From Prorocentrum cordatum (Eukaryota > Sar > Dinophyceae > Prorocentrales > Prorocentraceae), in NCBI GenBank assembly GCA_963575745.1, contig CAUYUJ010001375.1:38010-102009 (forward strand): 64,000 bases of DNA. The letters run 5' to 3'. The notes under the pieces were generated by a model, which ran no database searches, was not told where the DNA came from, and was given only the letters and a program-made list of their open reading frames with translations. A program made the translations under genes and the position numbers. This document shows positions 58,333-64,000 of this stretch, piece by piece (the stretch's first letter is position 1; the number at the start of each line of letters is the position of its first letter).

Positions 58333-60139
58333 AGGGCACCTTTATTCTAGGCCTCCCAGGTGGGGTCGGAGTAGATGGGGTCGGAGGATCGCGCCGCATC
58401 GGCGATGCATCCCCGATGCATCCCCGATGCATCGGCAATGCGGCGAGATCCTCCGACCCCATCTACTCGGACCCCATCTAAGATGCCTCTAAAGACTCGA
58501 GTGCGCCAGAACTCTGGTTTACCTGCGCGTTCTGACGAGCCCGCCCCGGATTTGGACGGTCCAGACTTCGTGGGATGTTTACCGTGGGAGTTCGCATCAG
58601 ATTTCAGGTTGGGTCTCGTCATTTCCCCGATGGCCACTGCCAGGCCAACCCGAGTCCCCCGTACCCGGGTCTTACGTCTACCCGATCTCGTGCAAAGAAG
58701 AAATAGAAGAAGATGAAGAAGAAACACAGCTAAATAGACATCAGTTCCTCGAGCACCGCGCAGGCTGGTTGGGTTCCTGGTCATGTTCGGGCTCCGGGGG
58801 CCTTCGTTGGGCTGCGGGGCCGTCGACCAAAAGGGCTCGGGATGAAAAGCCGGTCCCCGGGGGGAGAGGGTCCAGACCTTCGGAGGGGTCCACACTTTGA
58901 GTAAGTCGCGGCGTCGGAGGTCTGGGTTGAGGATGCGCAGGACGTCAGGAGTGGAAGTAACGACAGGGTCTCTAGGGGTATGCATAGGATTCGAGGGATG
59001 CCGTGGAAGTTGTTTTCGGAGGGGAGGCAGGGGCGGGGGGGGGATCGACAGGTGAAGCGAGGGTCTTTGAATGGGGCCAGGATGCCGAGCATTGGCTGGT
59101 CGTAGGATCAAGGATTTTCCCAGGAGGGACTGGACCGTCAGCCGAGAAGAGACACGCTCGCTCTACAACTTAGCCACCATTGGCAGCCAGATTGGATTCC
59201 GCCTTGCAGGATATCTCATTCAATCAGCCGCAAGGGGCTTAAACACTGCATCCTGGGCATCTTTGCGATTCGACTTTGCACGACTGCTCAGCTGGACTCA
59301 TAGCCTGGGGTGCAAGGCTTTCGAAAAATGTTGGTGCCCATTGGGCAATGTCAATGTCACTCCGAATGGCCGCATTGAGTGATGGTTCGACGTTGCCCAG
59401 CGCAACACATCGTAGATTACACTATGGTAACATACCGCTTGATCCAGTGATTAGTTCGCGGCCCGGATGGATTCTGCCCGCTGCATTTGTTCACATGTTT
59501 CTTTCATCTCTTGTCTCGGTCGCCGCTTTCCATATTGATCTATCATCCGGCATAATGGTATACAGCGATTGCGTGAAACCTACATGTTCGGCCTCGACCA
59601 GTCTGTCAACGCGTTTTACTTTTATGCCATTATTGTATGTTCCCAGTCGACATGGAGGTAGAGACGGGAAGATGAGGATGACATGGGGAAGGACGCTTCT
59701 CACGGGATCTGCGCTCGTAGCAGAACGTAGGGCACATCCATGCGCCATCCCGAGATCAGCATTCCCAGAAGTCTTCTGCCACGGGTATTTGTCTCCACCT
59801 CTTGGGCAGTTTATGGCGGCCTCTCTGAAACTATGATTTCATTGATGGCAGGCTGCAGGGGACGAAGGGCATCTGTTCCCATGTGTTTTCTCCTGGTACC
59901 CCCTGCACAGACCGTTTTCTTGTTCAGAAGAAGCGATGGGTGCCCTACCCACTGTGAGACTCCGAGTTGGCCGAGAGCGTCTCAGCATTCGCAGGCCGGC
60001 CTGCGGAAGTGACCCTGCAGGATGATTCACAAGCGTTGTGCTGTTTTTCCCAACCATCCTGTGGTGTTGGGTCCTCGTTTTGAAGAGACAGCGCCCGCGT
60101 CCTCACTCCTCTCCTCCTCCCCCCCTCCTCCCTCCTCCC

Positions 60140-60170
<31 letters not shown>

Positions 60171-62095
60171 TCGTCATCATCAACATCACCATGATATTCG
60201 GCGTCATCATCAGCATCACCCTCCGCATGCCTCTATTTCGGCACACCCCTCACACGGTTCGTTGTCCCGTAGGGAGCTCCACCGAAGCCCCCAGTGGCAG
60301 GGTTCGCATGGCGGCCCGCCCCATTTTGGCGCACCCCTCACACGGTTCGTGGCGCCATAGGGAGCTCCACCGAAGGCCCCAGTGGCAGGGTTCGCATGGC
60401 GGCCCCGCCCCATTTTGGCGCACCCCTCACACGGTTCGTGGCCCCATAGGGAGCTCCACCGAAGGCCCCAGTGGCAGGGTTCACATGGCGGCCCCGCCCC
60501 ATTTTGGCGCACCCCTCACACGGTTGTGGCCCCATAGGGAGCTCCACCGAAGGCCCCAGTGGCAGGGTTCGCATGGCGGCCCCGCGCCCATTTTGGCGCA
60601 CCCCTCACACGGATTTCGTGGCCCCATAGGGAGCTCCACCGAAGGCCTCGTGTGGCATAGGGAGCTCCACCGAAGGCCTGGCAGGCCCAGGGTTCTTGCA
60701 TGGCGGCCCCGCCCCATTTTCGCTCACACGGTTCGTGTCCCCATAGGGAGCTCCACGAAGGCCTCAGTGGCAGGGTTCGCATGGCGGCCCCGCCCCATTT
60801 TGGCGCACCCCTCACACGGTTCGTGACCCATAGGGAGCTCCACCGAAGGCCCCAGTGGCAGGGTTCGCATGGCGGCCCCGCCCCATTTTGGCGCACCCCT
60901 CACACGTTCGTGGCCCCATAGGGAGCTCCACCGAAGGCCCCAGAGGCAGGGTTCGCATGGCGGCCCCGCATTTTGGCGCACCCCTCACACGGTTCGTGGC
61001 CCCATAGGGAGCTCCACCGAAGGCCCCAGTGGCAGGGTTCGCATGGCGGCCCCGCCTCATTTTGGCGCACCCCTCACACGGTTTGTGGCCCCATAGGGAG
61101 CTCCACCGAAGGCCCCAGTGGCAGGGTTCGCATGGCGGCCCCGCCCCATTTTGGCGCACCCCTCACACGATTCGTGGCCCTGCAGGGACATAGTCAGTGA
61201 CAGGGTTCGCATGGCGGCCCCGCCCCAGTGTGGCGCACCCCTCACACGGTTCGTGGCCGCATTGGGAATTCCTTTTGCTTCGTCCCACCTGCCCTGCGGT
61301 ATTCACGTTTGCATATGGTTGGGTCCTTCGCCAGGATAATTTTGCAAGGCTACCGAAACGTGGCTCCCAGGTACGCAGTTGACAGTAGTTTCAAACTTGA
61401 GGCCAGAGCCGTCGGGGTAAGCCTGGCTAATACGTTCTAGGGCCCCCGTGCTGGTGAGCTAAGCCACACGCGATGTCTGTAGAGGATGTGTGTTGCCGTG
61501 TATGTCTTGAGATGCTGTACTCTGTGTTCCTCAATAGTTCTGGGGGTACCTGTAGTCCCGGGGGGGTACCTATAGTCCGGGGGAGGGGTACTTGTAGTCC
61601 GGGGGGGGGTACCTGTAGTCCGGGGGGGGGGTACCTGTAGTCCGGGGGGGGGTACCTGTAGTCCGGGGGAGGGGTACTTGTAGTCCGGGGGGTACCTGTA
61701 GTCCGGGGCCCCAGAACTATTGAGGGACACAGAGTAGGCGTTTGGGCACGAGCCCGTAGCACAGAGAAAGGACACCCAGTGCAGGTGCGTGCGTGAGTAG
61801 GGGGAGGGTGAAGATGATGAAGAGGATAAGGACGGGGAGGGGGAGGAGGATGATGAGGGATGAGGATGATGTATGGGGAGGAGGGGACGGGGAGGGAGGC
61901 ATGGGACCTTCTAGATTCCTTCTGTCATTGTCATCCGATCCCCTCCCCAGCACCAACGGCACCTTCCTGAATGGCATCCGGCTTCCCTCGAAGCAGGCCT
62001 TGGGGGGTGGGGGCGGCTGGCATGCCTCCGATCTCATTGAGAGTGTCCCCGGCATTGCCGCTGTCATCTACTTCGACCCTTTCGCCTCGTTGCCC
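53447..62095 (+). CDS. FHA-domain protein, partial, three exons
   Basis: FHA domains bind phosphothreonine peptides, usually in signalling or DNA-damage proteins. The three exons join in phase to read CDVVIPDPIISRQHCALEGW, ELDSERGAVYAIDC, then STNGTFLNGIRL and LIESVPGIAAVIYF. These contain the SR-x-H loop (Ser, Arg and His of ISRQHC) and the STNGT loop whose Asn is conserved. Both introns have GC donors (4447 and 3894 bp). The first strands of the domain (usual xGR motif) and the remaining protein are not identified. Array 3 and many MITEs sit within the introns. Confidence 0.75.
53586..53743. mobile_element. MITE family B, copy 5
   Basis: TCAAGTCGGGGCTGTCCCTC begins and CGGGGGACACGCCCGACATG ends it. 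No 8-bp duplication is found, so the copy is older or rearranged. It lies 20 bp into the first FHA intron. Confidence 0.75.
53748..53906. mobile_element. GGCCACNTGCGAACCNTACCCCT foldback, copy 2
   Basis: GGCCACATGCGAACCCTATC, CCTGCCCTCCGCGATTTCTG and, inverted, AGAAATCGCGAGGGCAGGGG and TAGGGCTCGCACGTGGTCC. Inner CTCGTTCGGGAGCTCCCGAGCGAAG is a second palindrome. Length is about 158 bp. Confidence 0.8.
53954..54137. mobile_element. GGCGCC foldback family, copy with CGAAGAATGAC ends
   Basis: CGAAGAATGACATAAACATA on the left pairs with TGGTTACGTCATTCTTCG on the right. The inner GAGGTCCGCGCGGATTCCTC pairs with GAGAAGTCCGCGCGG, and the core is CTGGCGGCGCCTCCGGCGCC. GTGTACCCTCG occurs outside both ends (53919 and 54150), a possible target duplication or older repeat. 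Confidence 0.8.
54182..54357. mobile_element. TA-flanked CAGTGGGGGCCC MITE, copy 2
   Basis: CAGTGGGGGCCCATGCCAAG starts after TA and GTGGTCGAGCCCCCACTG ends before TA. At 176 bp it is the same length as the copy at 55701-55876. TA duplication and CAGT termini point to the Tc1/mariner superfamily (inference). Confidence 0.85.
54360..54525. mobile_element. TCATGGGAGCC TIR family, copy 3
   Basis: GCAAATCGTGGGAGCCTGGT at the left and GGGACGCTCCCATGAGTTGC at the right are inverted. The interior is AGCGTCGATC repeats. It directly abuts the preceding TA element. Confidence 0.7.
54615..54785. repeat. CATGGAGAGGAGGCATGTTG repeat, copy 2
   Basis: AATGGAGAGGAGGCATGTTG, TCAAATCATTCCCAGTTGT and CCATTGTCATGGCATCCGCG match 44795-44945. 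Confidence 0.6.
54940..55300. mobile_element. GAGAAGGCCTTCTC family copy split by a GGAAAATATGGG element
   Basis: The left half runs from GGCGAGCGATGGGGGGGACG through CTTCGGGGAAGGCTGAGAC to about 55072. The right half resumes near 55233 with CGGGACTCCGAGACTTCTGA and ends at CTCGCCGCC. The intervening 55078-55226 is a full GGAAAATATGGG copy with its CACACAGACACAATTAATCC head. This nesting orders the two insertions in time. Confidence 0.75.
55301..55695. other. Spacer, no gene recognised
   Basis: AT-richer part with CCTAAGTTTT/CCTAAGATTT phrases. No repeat partner or coding signal was found. Confidence 0.4.
55701..55876. mobile_element. TA-flanked CAGTGGGGGCCC MITE, copy 3
   Basis: CAGTGGGGGCCCATGCCAAG after TA and GTGGTCGGGCCCCTACTG before TA. 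Exactly 176 bp, as in copy 2, with the shared GGGGTCTCAGGGTTGGGTTT. Confidence 0.87.
56090..56215. repeat. GGGGCGCGACGGAACACAGG tandem repeat
   Basis: Four to five units of GCGCGACGGAACACAGG with AGGTGAGCGGGGAAGG or AGGTGAACACAGGAG spacers occur. Local only. Confidence 0.7.
56216..56660. other. Spacer within FHA intron 1, nothing recognised
   Basis: GC-rich sequence with short CCCCCTCC and GCGGCACGC motifs. No repeat partner or exon was recognised. Confidence 0.4.
56661..56825. mobile_element. GGCATCGCTCGGACG TIR family, copy 2 (internally duplicated)
   Basis: GGCATCGCTCGGACGTGTGC and a decayed right end GGACGTCCTAGCGGCGGC. The inner GGCGAGGGCCATCGAGGAGC / GGCGAGGACCATCGAGGAGC is duplicated in tandem (37-bp period). 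Confidence 0.65.
56918..57086. mobile_element. GGCGCC foldback family, copy at 57.0 kb
   Basis: GCATAAACATGTTTG and TTTTGTGTTGTGG outer parts, CCTGGATGGGCGCTGGATCC and GGCGCCGATCCAAGACATCC inner arms. The next element begins at the following base. Confidence 0.65.
57087..57210. mobile_element. GGCATCGCTCGGACG TIR family, copy 3
   Basis: GGCATCGCTCGGACGCGTGC on the left and ATGGACGTCCGAGCGATGCC on the right are exact inverted ends of about 15 bp. Length is 124 bp with an A-rich centre. Confidence 0.8.
57424..57592. mobile_element. GGCGCC foldback family, copy at 57.5 kb
   Basis: GCCATAAACTTAAAACTGTT, GGCGCTCCGCGCGGATTCCT, core CTCGGCGGCGCCTCTGACGC and GGGGTGCCAAAAGTTGATGT. Very similar to the copy at 28219-28350 in its arms. 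Confidence 0.78.
57593..58012. other. Spacer before FHA exon 2
   Basis: A duplicated GCTCCTCCGAGGAGAGGGAG-type segment occurs at 57790 and 57860. A short frame with GPCTSVPRILALLAEC at 57735-57785 is suggestive but unplaced. Confidence 0.35.
58013..58056 (+). CDS. FHA exon 2 (44 bp)
   Basis: After the acceptor CACGGGAG the exon reads ELDSERGAVYAIDC and stops at TGCAG|GCGTGC, a GC donor in phase 2. The AG plus the first C of exon 3 makes Ser, restoring STNGTF. This in-phase restoration of the FHA signature is strong support for so short an exon. Confidence 0.75.
58110..58240. repeat. GGAAAATATGGG family, copy at 58.1 kb
   Basis: AACACAGACACAACGAGTCG, CCCCTAGAAAATATAAGAAA and AAAATATGGGGAATCATGCT are present. 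The far end has become the (TA)n(TG)n run that follows. Confidence 0.7.
58241..58333. repeat. (TA)n(TG)n microsatellite
   Basis: A TATATA run is followed by about 28 TG dinucleotides. It sits between two dispersed elements. Confidence 0.92.
58344..58498. mobile_element. CATCGCCGATGCATCGG foldback family, copy 2
   Basis: GTAGATGGGGTCGGAGGATC and GATCCTCCGACCCCATCTAC are exact inverted arms. The centre is GATGCATCCCCGATGCATCC repeats. Shorter than the 11.5-kb copy. Confidence 0.8.
58755..58930. repeat. CCCAGACCCC family, diverged copy
   Basis: GGGCTGCGGGGCCGTCGACC, GGGCTCGGGATGAAAAGCCG and CGGCGTCGGAGGTCTGGGTT keep the right-half order and the right terminus. The left end is lost. Confidence 0.6.
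58931..60044. other. Lower-GC spacer in FHA intron 2, no gene recognised
   Basis: A + frame of 186 codons at 59276-59836 contains LPAAFVHMFLSSLVSVAAFH. It has no third-position bias and no domain, so I do not call it. No repeat partner is seen. Confidence 0.4.
60045..60231 (+). repeat. Inner 5' flank of satellite array 3
   Basis: TTTCCCAACCATCCTGTGGT, GTTGGGTCCTCGTTTTGAAG and AGACAGCGCCC repeat the start of array 2. A (TCC)n and (CAT)n stretch follows where array 2 has only (TCC)n. Confidence 0.85.
60232..61263 (+). repeat. Satellite array 3, ~88-89-bp unit, about 12 copies
   Basis: The unit CCATTTTGGCGCACCCCTCA, CACGGTTCGTGGCCCCATAG, GGAGCTCCACCGAAGGCCCC and GTGGCAGGGTTCGCATGGCG clearly belongs to the array 1/2 family. 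Landmarks at 60389 and 60479 after 60301 show periods of 88-90, with several single-base indels and one internally deleted unit near 60650. It lies inside intron 2 of the FHA gene. Confidence 0.92.
61264..61345 (+). repeat. Outer 3' flank of satellite array 3
   Basis: GAATTCCTTTTGCTTCGTCC, CTGCGGTATTCACGTTTGCA and TATGGTTGGGTCCTTCGCCA followed by GGATAATTT match the flank of array 1, including the GGATAATTT that array 2 lacks. Confidence 0.85.
61518..61736. mobile_element. TIR-bounded minisatellite element
   Basis: TACTCTGTGTTCCTCAATAG plus TTCTGG at the left is inverted at the right as CCAGAACTATTGAGGGACAC plus AGAGTA, 26 bp with one mismatch. Everything between is eight or nine copies of GGGTACCTGTAGTCCGGGGG (about 20 bp). 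It is an array captured exactly between the inverted ends. Confidence 0.88.
61951..62095 (+). CDS. FHA exon 3
   Basis: After CCCTCCCCAG the exon begins C-ACC-AAC-GGC. Joined to exon 2 it gives STNGTFLNGIRLPSKQA, then GGWHASDLIESVPGIAAVIY and FDPFASL, which covers the last strands of the FHA fold. The 3' border is not fixed; the frame remains open to 62182 but enters CA/TA-rich sequence. Confidence 0.75.
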
Positions 62096-62340
62096 TCCTT
62101 TGCGCTTCCACACACACACATACACCAGCTTATCGTGCATACACACACGTACATTGATACTACGGGGCCGTGGTCTTTGTGATTGTTATACGTCAACTTT
62201 CAAGTATACATACGTATGCAATTGTATGTCTTGATATGTGTATACATTGGTCGCGCTCCATCCTCCCCCTCCAAGAAATATGTGCATACTAGCGTACACA
62301 TGCGCACACAGAGAAATGTTTTCAAACAGCGGCACGGACA

Positions 62341-63083
62341 TGACATGCAGGCGCCGCGAACAGCGCGGGCAAGCGTTGCAGCGCAATCGCGATGGGCTCA
62401 GCAGGCGGGAGAAAAGTTGCCGCGACAGCAGAACGGCCCGAGCATGCAGCACCAGCATCTGGAGCGTCAGTGACAACGGACGGGCACGCACCGCACGCTG
62501 TCCCACGAAGCCGCACGAATGCCGTCCACGTTCGGCACATCCATGTCTGCCGGGCGCAGTGGCGGCGAAAGCGAGCGGGGGCTCGGCTGCGGCGGAAGCG
62601 GGCGGTTCAATGCAAACAAACTCTGTGGTCCGAACGCCGCAGACACCAATTGCTCGCCCCACGACCCTTCTAGCTGTATGCGGCGAGGGAGAGCTAGTGC
62701 ACGGCATGGGAGACCCCGCGGCGGAGAAGCCCCTCAGATCGCAGCTCAGACGGACTGAGCCGCCACTCCTGACACGTGCGCAGGTGCCTGCCGCGCCCCG
62801 AGTGGGCACCTCGAGAGGACATGGACAAACGTGCCTGCGACGAGGGTGGCGCCGCTTCTGCCAGCCAGAGCTCCCAATATGGCAGGGGGAGGGCGAGGAT
62901 TGCCGGATCCTGGGGCCCGGCGCTCCAGCTCCAGAAAAAGGTACCAGTTCTACATCAAAGGTTGGGGGGCGTGCTGCTTCGACAGCCCCAACCCTACTTC
63001 AAGCATTGGCGAGCGCTTCGGATCAAGCCCTGTCTGAAGTCGACCTCGCCACCCGCCGCACAACGACTCCGCGCCCTGGGTGA
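62341..63083 (+). CDS. Possible large exon, low-complexity protein
   Basis: A single + frame is open for 281 codons from 62238, with Ser/Thr/Pro/Ala-rich content such as SMQTNSVVRTPQTPIARPTT and KGTSSTSKVGGRAASTAPTL. It ends close to CCTGG|GTGAGC, a canonical-looking donor at 63081. It could be a disordered tail of the FHA gene, whose last known exon is 250 bp upstream, but no domain confirms it and two competing frames are also fairly open. Confidence 0.3.
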
Positions 63084-63271
63084 GCACGCAGGGGCCGAGA
63101 CCGAGACATCAGCAGCGGGGAACATCCGATGGTGCTCGACGAGGTGCGCGGTGTCGTCACGGCCAGTACGGCAGCAAATTGGCACGGGCCGAGAGAGCGC
63201 GATTCCCTTTTTTGGTTTGAGATCAGTGTGTCCCGTCGGGGACATCCACGCAGCCACAGACGACAGGATGG

Positions 63272-63485
63272 ACGCCCGATTAGCAGGCCCGCCGAATGGA
63301 ATCCGAGTCGACAATGTCGGGCGATCGCACCACATCGCCGATGCATCGGCGATGCGGATCGATGTGGGCGACGACTTTCTCCACGCGGACGTCGCCGATG
63401 CACCACCGACGTCGCCGATGCGTCGGCGACGCATCGGCGATGCGGCGCGGTCCTCCGACCCGATTTACCCAGAGCCTATGTTGGA
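63272..63485. mobile_element. CATCGCCGATGCATCGG foldback family, copy 3
   Basis: ACATCGCCGATGCATCGGCG, ATGCGGATCGATGTGGGC and GATGCGTCGGCGACGCATCG keep the palindromic centre and length of copy 1. Outer arms are diverged (CCGATTAGCAGGC and GATTTACCCAGAGCCT). Confidence 0.7.
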
Positions 63486-63674
63486 GACTCCCAGGAAACG
63501 CAGCCCCGGACGACAGGAAAGTTGTCGGATTGCCCCCCCGCCAGGGTTCGATGAACAGTTGTGTTTGTCCTCCCACCGAGCAGAAAGGAAGCGAGCACGA
63601 GGTTCGCGCGCCGGAAAAGTGCACGCGCATGTTTTCGCACCGACCAAGGCGTTTCCCCAATGTATCTCATCATC

Positions 63675-63838
63675 CACATGAAGCAGAGGCACCCTACTTG
63701 GAGCCGATCCGCGCGACGGTGAGCATTGTGGATGATCGTGATCGCGGCCGCGAGGGTTGCCTCATCGCCGTCGGCGCCGTCGCCGCCATCTTCGCACCCA
63801 CGGCGATGCTGGCTGTAGCGATGTCGGCTCAATGTTGA
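63675..63838 (+). CDS. Possible C-terminal exon with a transmembrane helix
   Basis: The frame reads APYLEPIRATVSIVDDRDRG then REGCLIAVGAVAAIFAPTAM and LAVAMSAQC before TGA at 63836-63838. A 20-residue hydrophobic stretch suggests a C-terminal membrane anchor. Most codons in it end in C or G. A possible acceptor is TGAAGCAG at 63679-63686. The family is unknown. Confidence 0.33.
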
Positions 63839-64000
63839 TTTCCGCACCAATGCCGGATGTCAGCCCAAGACAGAACGAAGAACCCTGTCTGGACTCCGCT
63901 GTCGGTCTTTGGTTGACATTTGCTTCGGCACCCCAGCCACGCTAAATAATATATGGCGCAGGCGTCGCCCCGCCATGGAGGCTTCATCGCGCGCACCGCG
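63839..64000. other. Window end, nothing recognised
   Basis: No repeat partner or coding signal was found. Confidence 0.4.

Noticed and set aside
59276-59836. 186-codon + frame in the lower-GC spacer
   Set aside because: No third-position bias, no domain, no supporting splice borders. An open frame of this size is plausible by chance on scanning six frames of 64 kb.
62186-62809. 207-codon minus frame opposite the 62.4-kb candidate exon
   Set aside because: It lacks splice-like borders and third-position bias and appears to be the shadow of the + frame.

Overview
The window looks like nuclear DNA of a dinoflagellate; a high-GC genome of the Prorocentrum type is my inference. The reasons are overall high GC, no operons, very few recognisable exons in 64 kb, introns of 0.3 to 8 kb that mostly use GC-AG rather than GT-AG borders, enormous microsatellites, and dense families of short inverted-repeat elements. 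No ribosomal RNA, tRNA, CRISPR array or bacterial-type gene was recognised.

Two host genes can be assembled with confidence. A TauD/TfdA-type 2-oxoglutarate/Fe(II) dioxygenase runs on the + strand from about 18.9 to 27.8 kb in six exons. It has an Arg/Ala-rich, transit-peptide-like N-terminus, the HxD and distal His iron ligands, and introns packed with transposable elements. A forkhead-associated (FHA) domain is split over three exons at 53.5, 58.0 and 61.95 kb on the + strand, again with GC-AG introns. Weaker single-exon candidates, judged by GC at third codon positions and splice-like borders, lie at 33.7, 34.1, 40.5, 62.4-63.1 and 63.7 kb (+) and at 50.8 and 51.1 kb (-).

The rest is repetitive. 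From 12.27 to 15.98 kb there is a decayed non-LTR retroelement with reverse transcriptase and RNase H, bracketed by diverged 45-bp direct repeats. A possible integrase relic is at 47.3 kb. At least nine dispersed families of small terminal-inverted-repeat or foldback elements recur, several with clear target duplications (8 bp, TA, 17 bp, 20 bp). There are also several one-off hairpin elements and nested insertions.

Three arrays of one ~90-bp satellite family (3.6-5.2, 48.4-49.8 and 60.0-61.3 kb) share the same outer flank, and two of them share both flanks. They therefore look like copies of one composite element that carries an expandable array.

Layout: 1-12 kb repeats and microsatellites; 12.3-16 kb retroelement; 16.8-17.8 kb giant AGT array; 18.9-27.8 kb dioxygenase gene; 28-48 kb element-rich intergenic DNA; 48.4-49.8 kb satellite array; 50.8-51.2 kb possible minus-strand exons; 53.5-62.1 kb FHA gene with array 3 inside its second intron; 62.3-63.9 kb weak coding candidates. 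Most long open frames are by-products of GC-rich or periodic repeats.
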